64,000 bases of DNA from Brevibacillus sp. (GTDB lineage: Bacteria; Bacillota; Bacilli; Brevibacillales; Brevibacillaceae), in NCBI GenBank assembly GCA_017656235.1, contig JACDOF010000006.1:89462-153461 (forward strand), read 5' to 3'. This document shows, one piece after another, positions 35,618 to 48,149 of this stretch. Within the stretch, counting starts at the first letter, position 1. Every line of letters begins with the position of its first letter. The position numbers were made by a program, and so were the translations under genes. The notes beneath the pieces were generated by a model, which saw only the letters and a list, made by a program, of their open reading frames with translations, was not told the DNA's origin and did not search any database.

Positions 35618-36649
35618 CTACTTCCAGAAAAATGGGGGATAATCATCTAAATCGCCTCGCATATACCGTGCTAACAACATCGCTTGAGCATAAGGTAACA
35701 ACCCGATAGCTATCTTCTCATCAAGAAACGGATGATGAATCTCATCCCTTTTGCGCTTCTGCCATTCAGTCAGAACAGTTTTACGAGCATCATCTGTCAA
35801 GATAAATGCTCCTGATTCCTTCTGAATGAAATCATCAGGCGACAGTTGCTGACGATTAATTAACGTTAAAGCTGTGCGATCCGCCAAATATACCCGGAAT
35901 TCTTCCATAAGGTCTAATGCCAGACTGTTTCTTCCCGATCGATCCCGATGCAAAAAACCTACTTGTGGGTCTAATCCGACTGATTCCAGTGCATGAGTCA
36001 CATCATTAGCCAGTAACGTGTACAGAAACGACAGTAACGCGTTGATTCGATCCGTCGGCGGCCTTTTCACTCTCCCTGGGAACGGAAAAGATTCTTTGTT
36101 TACCAGTACTTGTTCCGGAATGACGGAGAAGTAATGGCGAGCCGCAAGCCCTTCTGCACCTCGCAATTGATCAAGCGATTTGCTGTTCCTCACTTCTCTT
36201 ATCTGTCGATCAAGCATGGAGATCACAGATTTTACTTGATCCTTTTCTACTCGATCCGGGTAATCACGCAATGTCCGTTGAATCGATGTCTTAGCATTGG
36301 CTATCTTGGCGAATAAAAAGCGTTGAGCGAGCGATAGTGTCTTCTCATCATTATCACTCCAACGGTATTGAGTCCGCCTCAAATGTACATTACCTTTTGT
36401 TTCTCCGGTAACACGAGCTTTAAACTGCCCATAAGGTGACAAGATGACGAGAGAAACGTTGTTTTCAATACACAGTTGCATAGCATCAGGACTCACGCCT
36501 GTATATCCAAACACTATGACCGATTCCAGATTTAAGATCGGTACCTGCAACTCTTTTGCTCCATCCGCACGTACAATCAATGTTTCACCTTTGGAGCCTA
36601 CGTAGGCATCCGGCAATGTTACATACAGCGTGTTTAATAGTCGTCTTAT
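35618..36649 (-). CDS. cas1: CRISPR-associated integrase Cas1, apparent ATA start
   Basis: 343 residues if read from ATA at 36647-36649, the normal I-C length; the N-terminus (M)RRLLNTLYVTLPDAYVGSKG is then complete. The ATA lies 7 bases after GGAGAGG and overlaps the cas4 stop as ATAA, exactly where an ATG (ATGA overlap) would be expected. The first ordinary alternative, TTG at about 36616, removes conserved residues and has no ribosome site. The core has GAEGLAARHYF (catalytic Glu), HRDRSGRNSLALDLMEEFR (His and Asp/Glu region). It inserts new spacers with Cas2. Confidence 0.93.
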   Translation of the reverse strand: MRRLLNTLYVTLPDAYVGSKGETLIVRADGAKELQVPILNLESVIVFGYTGVSPDAMQLCIENNVSLVILSPYGQFKARVTGETKGNVHLRRTQYRWSDNDEKTLSLAQRFLFAKIANAKTSIQRTLRDYPDRVEKDQVKSVISMLDRQIREVRNSKSLDQLRGAEGLAARHYFSVIPEQVLVNKESFPFPGRVKRPPTDRINALLSFLYTLLANDVTHALESVGLDPQVGFLHRDRSGRNSLALDLMEEFRVYLADRTALTLINRQQLSPDDFIQKESGAFILTDDARKTVLTEWQKRKRDEIHHPFLDEKIAIGLLPYAQAMLLARYMRGDLDDYPPFFWK

Positions 36650-37329
36650 TCTTCATCCTCTCCTATGTGTTGCATGATGTAGGCAGCTGCCGACCTAGCA
36701 CCGGCAGCACTCAACTTCGGTTGGCAGATTGTGAGAAGCGAACACTGTTGACAGTGTTTTTTATAAACAGCACGAGGCGTAATCGCTTCATCGTAATAAT
36801 GGCGCATCGTTTCGACAAGCGCTTGAACACGCTGCCGATGTTCTTTGGTTAGTTCAACGCGCACTCTTCTACGTATTTCGGCGTAATAAATAATCCCGGC
36901 TGGAACAACAACATTCAGCATTTCTTCCAGACAAATCGCCTGGGCGCATAATTGGACGATGTCCCGGTCGTCGTTCTTTGGTTTTCCTCTCTTGTATTCA
37001 ATGGGAACCACCGTCCAGAACCCTTGACGGCCATCTAAAACTATCGTTTCATCGGTTTTCTCATTCACACGCCTGAATTCCACCATGTCAGCGATACCAC
37101 GAATCCGCAGTTTCTCTGACAAGATAGGCATAGAACGGACTATTCGCAGAATGCCTCTTGTTTCATCAAAATGATCGTCATCCACCTGGCGATGAACGTG
37201 CTGTCCTTGTGTGGTCAGCACGTTCTCGTGCCATTGTTGTTCGATGTGAATAAGAGCCCACTGACGCTGGCAAAAGGCAAAGTGTTGAATGCCTGATATC
37301 ATTAAAAAATCGTCTTCTTCTCTCACCAT
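36646..37329 (-). CDS. cas4: CRISPR-associated exonuclease Cas4
   Basis: 227 residues. RecB-type nuclease core with GIADMVEF, PIEYKRGKPK and QLCAQAICLE; the iron-sulfur cluster cysteines are Cys20 and Cys193, 196 and 202 (CQQCSLLTIC). It trims prespacers and helps select the PAM for Cas1-Cas2. Confidence 0.96.
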   Translation of the reverse strand: MVREEDDFLMISGIQHFAFCQRQWALIHIEQQWHENVLTTQGQHVHRQVDDDHFDETRGILRIVRSMPILSEKLRIRGIADMVEFRRVNEKTDETIVLDGRQGFWTVVPIEYKRGKPKNDDRDIVQLCAQAICLEEMLNVVVPAGIIYYAEIRRRVRVELTKEHRQRVQALVETMRHYYDEAITPRAVYKKHCQQCSLLTICQPKLSAAGARSAAAYIMQHIGEDEE

Positions 37330-37347
37330 ACAGCTTGTACCTGAAAC

Positions 37348-38229
37348 CTACAATCTTTCGAAAATCGCAACTCCTTGTGGAGCCTCTCCGATCAGCACTT
37401 CATAATCCTCAAAGGAGCGAGCAATATCAATATCGGATTTCCGTGAAACTTTTACCAAATTAAATAACTTATGGGCAGGTGCATTCCCTAAAGGGGTTGC
37501 ATGTTCGAAGATAATCAGCTTTTGAGTTGCCATCTTTCCACGGGAAGCGGAGCGATCATGGTCAAACATATTTAAGAGTGCTTCCCACAGCACTTCCAGA
37601 TCTTCCTCGCCAAAATTGGTCTGATTCGCAAGCGGTGCCGATACATACCCCTCCATCCGGTAAAGCCCATAAGGAACAATGCTTTTGCGTCCCATTGTAC
37701 GCTCTTTTTCCGCATCCTTCTCATTGGTCACAGCCATCCGGGTGATGGTGATTTCCTGCGGCGAAATCGGATCAATACTTTTAGAAAAACTGAATTGGAC
37801 GGGCCCCCGCACCTGCCCGCAATTCACCCCGGTAGTCATTACAGCGCCGAATGCACGGATGTCGTAATATTTATTGCACATCCAGCGAGTCAGCGTCTGC
37901 TGGTCTTCTTTTTTCTTCGCTTCCATCTTGTCCGGCTTGTTTTCCTTCAATTCGATGCCAGGATTTTTTTCAAATGCTTCCTTATTGAGATTGTTTAATA
38001 CGGCTGCTTCTTTCACGTAGATATCAAACGACGGTTCTCCGCTTTTGGCAAGCTCAATATAATTCCGCACCTTGCGCTTGATACATACATCCGTGACTAG
38101 TCCGCAACCGGTCTCCGCATCCAGACGGGGCAAATTGCCGGCGTCCGGATCGCCGTTCGGATTCCCGTTCTCCACATCAAACAAAAGCACAAATTCATAC
38201 CGTTTCGTCAGCGCCTTTTTTTCACTCAT
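37348..38229 (-). CDS. cas7c: Type I-C Cascade backbone protein Cas7 (Csd2)
   Basis: 293 residues with [49 protein letters not shown] and [16 protein letters not shown], the Csd2/Csh2 family. Several copies coat the crRNA in the effector. Confidence 0.97.
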   Translation of the reverse strand: MSEKKALTKRYEFVLLFDVENGNPNGDPDAGNLPRLDAETGCGLVTDVCIKRKVRNYIELAKSGEPSFDIYVKEAAVLNNLNKEAFEKNPGIELKENKPDKMEAKKKEDQQTLTRWMCNKYYDIRAFGAVMTTGVNCGQVRGPVQFSFSKSIDPISPQEITITRMAVTNEKDAEKERTMGRKSIVPYGLYRMEGYVSAPLANQTNFGEEDLEVLWEALLNMFDHDRSASRGKMATQKLIIFEHATPLGNAPAHKLFNLVKVSRKSDIDIARSFEDYEVLIGEAPQGVAIFERL

Positions 38230-38259
38230 CTGATCATCCCTCTTTTCATAAAGTTTTGA

Positions 38260-40724
<2,465 letters not shown>

Positions 40725-42977
40725 TCAAAAAATAAGCACCTCAGCCTCCGGCGCATCGCTTGCCGAAAGCAAACCCGTATCGGGATGATAGTAAGAATTA
40801 TCAAGCAGTACAAGCACTCCCTCGACGCTTTGAAGCAAATTGTGCCGTAGGAACTCTCTAAACTCATGCTGATAAATCTGCACCGTATACGGCTGTAATC
40901 GGCGCATCAACCGCATCGGGTGACTGGTTGCCGAAAGCTGCCTGATCAACTCTTCCGCCTCTTCATCATAAGGAACCACAATCGTTTGCATGTTTCCATC
41001 GATAAACCTGAATTTGTCCGCGATGTCCTGATACGGAATTTCCAAGTTACCATTTTTGCTTTTTAATAATTTCATAATCTCTTCCGCATCCGTAAGATCA
41101 TCCACCCTACCGTCGCATATTCCATGAATCCGCTGAAAATAGTTTTCGATGGACACTAAAGACAGTGGGGGCTCCTTGCAATACATGATCGTATTTTGCG
41201 CCTCGGTCGCTGTCTCTTTCATCCAACCTTTGGCGGGCATACCGTGGTTTTCTGGGTAAAATACCCGCACATTTCCCGATTCTCTGTGCCCCTCCCGATT
41301 GCAACGCCCTGCCGCCTGCGCTATCGAATCCAGTCCTGCATAAGCACGCAATACCAGCGGAAAATCCACATCGACTCCCGCCTCGATTAGTTGCGTGGAT
41401 ACCAGGCGGCACGGCGACTGATTTTGCAAACTCTCCCGCACTTTTGCCAGGATATCGGAGCGATGCTTCGCGCAGAGCCTACCGCTCAGATGATAAAGCC
41501 CCTTCCCCATACGTTCCGCCAGTTGATCAAATAATTGCTTTGCGTGCTTACGGGTATTCACAATGCACAGAACCTGCTCTGCCTCTTCCATCCATTCGAC
41601 GATCTGTCGGTCAGGAACAATCTCCGTATTGCTGCCGTGCACCACAACCTCTACGCGCTTGAAAGCATCCATCAACTCAGTAGGTTTGGGAGTATCCATG
41701 ATCTCCGTTACCTGCAGACCCAGCCCCTTCCACGATGGCTGCGTCGCCGTGCAGAGTACCACGGAACACCCGTAGGCTGCGGCCAATTCTTCCAGAGCCA
41801 GCAAGCAAGGCTTCATGTAACCTCTTGGAATGCTCTGAGCTTCGTCAACGATAATAACGGAGTCCGCAATGTTATGAAGCTTCCGGCATTTGCTCCGTAG
41901 ATTGGAAAACAGTGATTCAAAAAATTGCACGGAAGTGGTCACGACAACAGGCGCATCCCAATTCTCGACACTTATCTTCAAACGACGAACCTCATCGCTG
42001 CCATAGTTTTCTTCATATTCCTCGTAGTTAAAATTACTGTGATGTTCCAACACTGCATCTTGTCCGAGCGCGGCGCGAAATTGCTCTGCGTTCTGCTCGA
42101 TAATGCTCGTAAACGGGATGACATAGATAATTCTCCGCTTGCCATGCTTAACCGCATGCCGCAGAGCAAACGCTAACGATGACAAGGTTTTGCCACCGCC
42201 CGTCGGGACGGTTAAAGAAAAGATGCCTGGCGACATTTCGGCTTGTCGTTCGCATACGGCGAGAATTTGCTTCCGTTTCCGGTTGATCGGCGTATCGGCA
42301 ACATGTTTCAGCTTTTGGGATAAATATTCATTGCATCTTGTCAGCAATTCCGCCATCGAAGGCGGCTTCTCGTCTTCCCAACCTTCATCATCTACGCCAT
42401 TGCAAAAATCCCTGGTGTCAATCGAATCGGCATCAACCAGACATGAGTAGAGCATTCTTCCAAGAAAGCTGTAGCTCCATGCCGGGTACTCCTTATTCCA
42501 ACCGGAAATAAGAGCCGCTTTCTTTTCTCCCCACTCTTGCTTTTCAATCACAATTTCTTTCCAGGCGGAAGACCAGTCCGGAATCTCTTTCTTTGCCAAC
42601 CGACACGTCAATGTTCCTTCTGTATCAACCGTTCCGTAGTTCCTAAGTCCGCCGTGATGGCCGGATATCGTATAAGCAAGCAATCTCGCCAACCAACGAT
42701 CTAGTTTTTTGTTCCCCAGAAACTGAAGAATCGTGTCATTCCGAACAATCCACTGCGCTCCAGCGGTTGAATGATCAACCCGAATCGGATTGCCCCTGAT
42801 GCGCTTTTGAAAATCGGTTGAATACTTACCAATATCGTGCAGAATGCCTGCGAGATATCCCAAATACCCTGCTCCAAAGACTTCAGCGTATCGCATGCTT
42901 CGTTCTGCGACACCGATGAGATGCTCTTTCAATAATTGAAACTGGCCGTCGTCTCTCGTATGCGCATAGAAATTCAT
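40725..42977 (-). CDS. cas3: CRISPR nuclease-helicase Cas3
   Basis: 750 residues from ATG 42977 (GAAAGGGG upstream); a 46-residue extension to 43115 is not Cas3-like. N-terminal HD nuclease: LAGILHDIGKYSTDFQKRI and DHSTAGAQW. SF2 helicase: Walker A VPTGGGKTLSSLAF, motif II VIIVDEAQS (DEAQ rather than DEAH), QAAGRCNREG at motif VI. It is recruited by Cascade to unwind and degrade target DNA. First gene of the operon. Confidence 0.97.
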   Translation of the reverse strand: MNFYAHTRDDGQFQLLKEHLIGVAERSMRYAEVFGAGYLGYLAGILHDIGKYSTDFQKRIRGNPIRVDHSTAGAQWIVRNDTILQFLGNKKLDRWLARLLAYTISGHHGGLRNYGTVDTEGTLTCRLAKKEIPDWSSAWKEIVIEKQEWGEKKAALISGWNKEYPAWSYSFLGRMLYSCLVDADSIDTRDFCNGVDDEGWEDEKPPSMAELLTRCNEYLSQKLKHVADTPINRKRKQILAVCERQAEMSPGIFSLTVPTGGGKTLSSLAFALRHAVKHGKRRIIYVIPFTSIIEQNAEQFRAALGQDAVLEHHSNFNYEEYEENYGSDEVRRLKISVENWDAPVVVTTSVQFFESLFSNLRSKCRKLHNIADSVIIVDEAQSIPRGYMKPCLLALEELAAAYGCSVVLCTATQPSWKGLGLQVTEIMDTPKPTELMDAFKRVEVVVHGSNTEIVPDRQIVEWMEEAEQVLCIVNTRKHAKQLFDQLAERMGKGLYHLSGRLCAKHRSDILAKVRESLQNQSPCRLVSTQLIEAGVDVDFPLVLRAYAGLDSIAQAAGRCNREGHRESGNVRVFYPENHGMPAKGWMKETATEAQNTIMYCKEPPLSLVSIENYFQRIHGICDGRVDDLTDAEEIMKLLKSKNGNLEIPYQDIADKFRFIDGNMQTIVVPYDEEAEELIRQLSATSHPMRLMRRLQPYTVQIYQHEFREFLRHNLLQSVEGVLVLLDNSYYHPDTGLLSASDAPEAEVLIF

Positions 42978-43235
42978 GACAAAGCCCCTTTCACAGTCGA
43001 GCAATGGCAATTGATCATCTACCAGACAAATCAGGAACATTCCTTCTACAAGGGAACGATTTACTTTTTCTATCAAAATACGACATATAGTACATTTTTC
43101 CTGCTTTTTTGCCACACCATTCTATGTACCCCATTTGAACTATATATTGCCAAGTGAATCGACCTGATTTCGCTTCTCGCGTGGCTCCTGCATTCAGGCG
43201 TTGCCATCACTGCAGATGCTGGTTAGCGTCTTCTC

Positions 43236-43290
43236 TTACAAAGGTTAGTCAAGAAAGCCCCTCCCTTTAGGCATGGGGAGTGTCAATTTA
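43236..43290. repeat. Possible IS200/IS605 end remnant
   Basis: AAGCCCCTCCCTTTAGGCAT followed by GGGGAG resembles the imperfect hairpin at an IS200/IS605 end. No tnpA or tnpB is nearby. 43000-43235 shows no gene. Confidence 0.35.
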
Positions 43291-43303
43291 TTCACAGATA
43301 AGA

Positions 43304-43335
43304 AATAAGAACCGGATATTTTTCCGGTTCTTATT
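43304..43335. terminator. Hairpin terminator-like
   Basis: 13-base perfect stem AATAAGAACCGGA/TCCGGTTCTTATT with a 6-base loop, upstream of the cas operon and downstream of the nuclease gene. 43336-43530 holds no supported gene. Confidence 0.55.
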
Positions 43336-43530
43336 CTGTGGAGATGACTACCGTAATGCCCCCAAAAGTCCAGACACAATTCAATCGTTTGAAGGTATAT
43401 CTGCATAGCAAAGCCCCCTTTCGACCCTGTTTTGATCATAACTTACATTTTGTCTGGGGTCTTATGGGGTCAGTATACAATTACGCTAAAAACACTTTAC
43501 AACAATGGAGTTCCCTCTTATCGACTATAT

Positions 43531-44478
43531 TTAGTTCTGTTCACACGCCAAGCCATCTTTGTCTCGATCCAAACGATGCGGGTCGCTACCCGGTCCGCCT
43601 GCAGCTTCAAAAAAGGCTTGCGCTTCTTCATGTGAAGCAAAGTCACCACAATCACGATCTGGACCGAACGGGTCATAACGTAGCCTTGGTTTAGTCGCTT
43701 CAGCCACTGGTTTGGATTCCGGATTTGATTTCGACTCCGGTTCCTGAACTGCATGTTTCTCTGCTTTTTTCACTACTTCTGGATGGTAGCCGTCTTCTTG
43801 GGCATAACTCTCGATTGACCAGATGCCGACACCAGCTTTCTGAGCCTTGCTTTGGATCTCGCGGTACTTGTCTACGTACTTTACGTTCGGTACGTAGACG
43901 TATGCGACACGTGCCAACCCCTTTTCAAGCAGTTGCTCCTGTACCGACTTGCCGTCAACATATACGTAGTACAGCAGGCGCCCGTACTTATCGGGGCCGT
44001 TGTTGACATCCTGCTCAAGCTCGGCAGTTTTCCCATCCAACAATTCTTTTGTGAAGTTACTAACCTCTTTTCCGAATGGTTGCTCTCCGTACTTAGGATG
44101 CTTGGTTTCGGGAGTATCCACAAGAAGGAAGCGAATCGTCTCTTCTTTTCCATTTAGCTGCACTTTGATGGTGTCACCATCGACAACTTCAAGAACCTTC
44201 GCAGATATTCTTGATGATTTTTTTTCAGATGGTTCAGTTACAGATGAAGTGGTTGGCTGAGTATTAGACTGCGGACTCGCGGTTGAAGTAGTGTCAGTCG
44301 CTGATTGCTGTGCTGTCTGCCCGGTTTCTTTGCTAGTTGAGACGTTTGTATCAGCTGCTGGAGGGGAAATAGTTACAGTTGGTGTCGACTCTTTAACTGA
44401 ACCTGGTGAAGCACTTGTAAACCACCCAATTGCTAGTACAAGTCCAAGAGCTACGAGTTTTTCCGCCCATATTTCCAT
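43531..44478 (-). CDS. Staphylococcal-type nuclease with C-terminal Excalibur domain
   Basis: 315 residues. N-terminal signal or membrane anchor (LVALGLVLAIGWFTSA), a Thr/Ser/Gln-rich linker to about 90, then an SNase domain with VLEVVDGDTIKVQL, IRFLLVDTPETKHP, GPDKYGRLLYYVYVDG, and a C-terminal Excalibur calcium-binding motif (DCGDFASHEEAQAFFEAAG ... DPHRLDRDKDGLACE). A secreted or wall-associated thermonuclease. No good ribosome site before the ATG; the N-terminal region may have been rearranged, since an AGCTACGAG/CTCGTAGCT inverted repeat spans the start. Confidence 0.85.
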   Translation of the reverse strand: MEIWAEKLVALGLVLAIGWFTSASPGSVKESTPTVTISPPAADTNVSTSKETGQTAQQSATDTTSTASPQSNTQPTTSSVTEPSEKKSSRISAKVLEVVDGDTIKVQLNGKEETIRFLLVDTPETKHPKYGEQPFGKEVSNFTKELLDGKTAELEQDVNNGPDKYGRLLYYVYVDGKSVQEQLLEKGLARVAYVYVPNVKYVDKYREIQSKAQKAGVGIWSIESYAQEDGYHPEVVKKAEKHAVQEPESKSNPESKPVAEATKPRLRYDPFGPDRDCGDFASHEEAQAFFEAAGGPGSDPHRLDRDKDGLACEQN

Positions 44479-44483
44479 AGGGA

Positions 44484-44760
44484 GAATGAGCTCGTAGCTT
44501 TTATAAAAGAAAAATTGGAATACCCGACTAATTTAACTCCCCGTCGAATGCTGAACAATGTACAACGGCTAGTATCATTATCTGATGACATGGACAAGAT
44601 CCGTACCGATCGAAGAGATTTGAGTGTATTTTTTTTAGTAACTTGCATTGAGTCACTATACAAGTTCATTCCTTCTCACATTCATAAAAAACAGGAAATG
44701 GTGATTGACTTTTTCGAAAACTACCTAAGCCCATCTTGTGTTTGGCAAGTAAAAAAGCTC
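44484..44760 (+). pseudogene. Truncated hypothetical gene
   Basis: Plus-strand frame ENELVAFIKEKLEYPTNLTPRRMLNNV ... CIESLYKFIPSHIHKKQE (read in pieces) looks like a real coding N-terminal region of an unknown protein. It loses its start near the divergent nuclease gene and its 3' end at the IS21 remnant. An in-frame TTG at 44515 could open it. Confidence 0.4.
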
Positions 44761-44781
44761 AATTTGGCAACCATTTTGTGC

Positions 44782-45382
<601 letters not shown>

Positions 45383-45386
<4 letters not shown>

Positions 45387-45667
45387 AGTTGAATCGCCTC
45401 CTTTAATACTTGTTCTCGAATATCGGGATGCAACGTTTGTTCTGTTGCCAAGTGGATTTTTTTCCCTAAAAAGTCCTCCAATTCCTGGATTAATCCGATT
45501 TGCTCAAGTAAATTATGTTCCTTAAAATCGACAAGAATATCAATATCGCTATCCTCCCGTTCCGTTCCTCTTGCTTGAGATCCAAAAATTCGAAGGTTAT
45601 GAGCACCGTACCGATCTGCAATCTGAATTATTTCGTTACGTTTTTCGCGTATTTCTTTTAAGGACAT
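45383..45667 (-). CDS. MntA-like nucleotidyltransferase antitoxin
   Basis: 94 residues with the minimal nucleotidyltransferase motif GSQARGTEREDSDIDILVDF (GSx10DxD). In MntA-HepT modules it transfers AMP to HepT to neutralise it. ATG preceded by GGGAGGTGAT. Confidence 0.88.
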
Positions 45668-45681
45668 ACTATCACCTCCCG

Positions 45682-45939
45682 TTAACCTCTTGCCGTATTT
45701 TTCATCACATGCAAATCCTTTAAAGCCAGCTCAAATGAAGTCAGTTCCTTATTAACATCCGCAAGTTTTTGTTCTAACCTTATTTTAGCACGATAGCGTT
45801 CCAAAATCTCAGCTTGTAGTATAAGTTGATACCTTTCAAACGGATCATTCGTGTAGTACAACTCTTGATCGATCTTACTTACCCCATATGCTTCCCCCCA
45901 ACTAGTATAATAATCCTTTTCTTCCTGTCTCGCTCCAAT
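45682..45939 (-). pseudogene. Hypothetical coding remnant upstream of mntA
   Basis: The minus-strand frame EEKDYYTSWGEAYGVSKIDQ ... LHVMKNTARG runs open to a stop at 45682 and looks protein-coding and coiled-coil rich. There is no usual start codon before a stop upstream. Probably the 3' end of a lost gene. Confidence 0.4.
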
Positions 45940-45986
45940 TGTCCCCCACTTCTAGGGTATACTACCTGATAAGGAGCGTGATTGAT

Positions 45987-46208
45987 ATGGACGAAAAATC
46001 ATTTTACTACATAACAAGCTGGGACGATGCTGCAACTTATACAAGAGCACTTGAAGCTATGGAGATACCGCATAGCATTGAGTCACCAGGAGGAATCTTG
46101 CCGCTCCAACCCGGCGAGCTCGCAATTGTGTTCCCGCATCTGCCTGTACGAACTTACTCAAAAGTACGAGAACTGTTCGGAGGAGATGGTGAGCGTTATC
46201 CGGGTTAA
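45987..46208 (+). CDS. Small hypothetical protein
   Basis: 73 residues from ATG 45987 with AAGGAG 10 bases upstream: MDEKSFYYITSWDDAATYTR ... VRELFGGDGERYPG. No family recognised. The only apparently intact plus-strand gene in this part. 46209-46490 shows nothing further. Confidence 0.5.
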   Translation: MDEKSFYYITSWDDAATYTRALEAMEIPHSIESPGGILPLQPGELAIVFPHLPVRTYSKVRELFGGDGERYPG

Positions 46209-46496
46209 CATGCTATCCCAAGTTAATCCTCGTTTTTCCTGTAATATTGATGGTTCCCTCACAGGCATTCGACATACGCCGAGCAAAGCCAGACTCGGTA
46301 AGGGACAGCTTCTGAACCGCCATTTATCTTAGTCTTAGCATTTGGCTGGTTTTGATCTCTACTATTTTGCGCTGTGACTAACTAACCGGAAGATCTTTAC
46401 GATCTCGTCCGGACATCGGAGAATTAGATCCTCGTAGAATATTTCCTCTGTGTACAGGTCAACGAATTATCGCACTACACGTCACCCACCTCCATG

Positions 46497-46518
46497 AAAA
46501 AAGCACCGCATCGGTGCT
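46497..46518 (-). terminator. Terminator at the end of the conjugation-side transcripts
   Basis: AGCACCG-atg-CGGTGCT followed on the minus strand by TTTTTT. Confidence 0.8.
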
Positions 46519-46560
46519 TACGATCTGTTCACGTAGAAAAATCTCACTGCCCGCTCAAAA

Positions 46561-46800
46561 TCATCTGCCGGCGGGGCTTCCACTTCTCTTACAGTGTTTT
46601 ACTGTATGGCAAGGATTCGCAGGCTTCCCGCAGCCGTTTCGGTTAGTTTCTAGCACTTCGCCGTCGATGTCGTTGTAAACTTCATTGGTAATCGGAGGTT
46701 TTTGGGCAATTACATGCGCTACGCCGCCGAACAGTTCAACATAGCAGGTGTGTGGTGGCATTCTGCTGATGATATGGTGCGCTACCTTTCACTTTCCCCC
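46561..46800 (-). pseudogene. N6-adenine DNA methylase (Dam/D12 class) N-terminal remnant
   Basis: Minus strand HIISRMPPHTCYVELFGGVAHVIAQKPP and TNEVYNDIDGEV match (in two pieces) the motif I region of D12-class methylases. The reading frame then diverges and no motif IV is found, so this is a fragment. Confidence 0.65.
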
Positions 46801-46852
46801 AAACCAGATTAGTGGTGATCTTGCCATCCAACTTACCCCCATCCAGTGTTAT

Positions 46853-47734
46853 CTATCTCTCGAAACATCTTGATTCTCTTTTTAAGGACAGCAGCTGCTC
46901 ATTCCAATCCTCTGCAGAAGGCAAAAACGCTTTGACCACCACTTGTTGGCCAAAGCGCTCAGAAAATCTTCGGACTGCTTCTCGTCCAGGTTCGTCATTG
47001 TTAAAAGACAAGACAAGCCGTTTAATCGGATACTGTTCCAGTAGTCTTTCCACGCTGCTCATGAAATCAATCCCACCCAGAGATACCAAGATGGACTGAC
47101 GGCTTTCGGGGTGAAGCGTTGCAAGGGATAGTGCCTCAATCGGTGCTTCCGTCAACGTCATGGTAGTCTTTCCTTCAGCAGCTCCCCAAACAAAGGGGAA
47201 TAGACCACTTCCCACCCGCTGTTTGAAACTTTTATCCGTTAAAGTTCCCCGGATCATCGCCCCTCTTGCCTCACCGCTTTTATCCCGGCACACAAAAACG
47301 GCATTCCCCTTTCGATCCTGATACAGCAACTTCTCAGTTATCAGTTCCTGGATCAATGGATAGGGAATACCTCTTGTCCGATTAAGATAGGCAAAGATGC
47401 GTTTGTAATTTTCGGCACGTTCGGGCAAGACAATCGGTTGTTCATGTCTCTTCTCTTTTGGGTTGGGCATCTCTGAGTATATCCTTCCTTCGTGATTGAT
47501 TAAAGTCTCAACTGCCTCCTGAAAAGACATGTTTAGAACTTTCAAACAAAAATCTACGGCATTCCCGCTATGCCCGTTTGCAAAGTCGGAATACATGTTA
47601 CCCCGTACTAAAACACCACTGTACCCGGTCAGGCGGTAATTCTTTCCCTCTTTTTTCAGATCGTATCCCAAAGATGTCAGAAAAGAAGGGAGATCCGTCT
47701 GCCGAGCCTGCCGAATCACGTCACGGTCCACCAT
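46853..47734 (-). CDS. DUF3991/TOPRIM primase-like protein
   Basis: 293 residues from ATG 47734. N-terminal zinc-less CHC2-like part (DLPSFLTSLGYDLKKEGKNY...FANGHSGNAVDFCLKVL), DUF3991 middle (RIFAYLNRTRGIPYPLIQEL, AVFVCRDKSGEARGAMIRG) and a C-terminal TOPRIM domain (TLTEAPIEALSLATLHP, LVLSFNNDEPGREAVRRF). Such proteins are common on conjugative elements and plasmids and may prime the transferred strand. Last gene of the conjugation cluster. Confidence 0.82.
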   Translation of the reverse strand: MVDRDVIRQARQTDLPSFLTSLGYDLKKEGKNYRLTGYSGVLVRGNMYSDFANGHSGNAVDFCLKVLNMSFQEAVETLINHEGRIYSEMPNPKEKRHEQPIVLPERAENYKRIFAYLNRTRGIPYPLIQELITEKLLYQDRKGNAVFVCRDKSGEARGAMIRGTLTDKSFKQRVGSGLFPFVWGAAEGKTTMTLTEAPIEALSLATLHPESRQSILVSLGGIDFMSSVERLLEQYPIKRLVLSFNNDEPGREAVRRFSERFGQQVVVKAFLPSAEDWNEQLLSLKRESRCFER

Positions 47735-47771
47735 CACCACATCCTTTCCTCTTTTCTGGACAGAAAAAAAC

Positions 47772-48149
47772 TCACGCTTTTATAGGAACCTTCACAACTG
47801 CATGGATGCCTTCTGGAACTTTCTTACAGGTGCCGTGCAAGATCACAATCACCCGGTACAGACCACCCCCTTCCAACTGACGCAGCCGTTTTACCGATTT
47901 GCTTTTCATCCGGGCATCTACCTCAATCGCCAACACCTCTCCATCCCGATGGGCCATCACATCAATTCGCTCGTGGCGGCCATCCGGGTGGTAGATGGTA
48001 TGCTCACATTCGCAAAAGAACGATTCTTTCTCCAGGACGTCAACTAACTCATAGTGAGCTTTCCCCGCATGATCCGAGAAGCAAATCTGGCTAATTTGCA
48101 ACAGCAGTTCCACCAGGTGTGCCGGTAACAACTCCGTGACCAGGATCAT
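47772..48149 (-). CDS. Small hypothetical, possible PD-(D/E)xK-type nuclease or DNA-binding protein
   Basis: 125 residues from ATG 48149 (GGAGG 5 bases upstream), overlapping the preceding stop as ATGA. The segment ERIDVMAHRDGEVLAIEVDA followed by RMKSKSVKRL has the D...ExD...K spacing of restriction-like nucleases, but nothing else supports this. Two to three cysteines near 48-52 (FFCECEH). Always transcribed with the conjugation genes here. Confidence 0.6.
   Translation of the reverse strand: MILVTELLPAHLVELLLQISQICFSDHAGKAHYELVDVLEKESFFCECEHTIYHPDGRHERIDVMAHRDGEVLAIEVDARMKSKSVKRLRQLEGGGLYRVIVILHGTCKKVPEGIHAVVKVPIKA

Noticed and set aside
42978..43115. Longer N-terminus for Cas3
   Set aside because: The added 46 residues do not resemble Cas3, and the ATG at 42977 has a ribosome site and gives the normal family start.
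46209..46490. Gene in the space after the small plus-strand ORF
   Set aside because: Only short frames without ribosome sites or family patterns; treated as non-coding.
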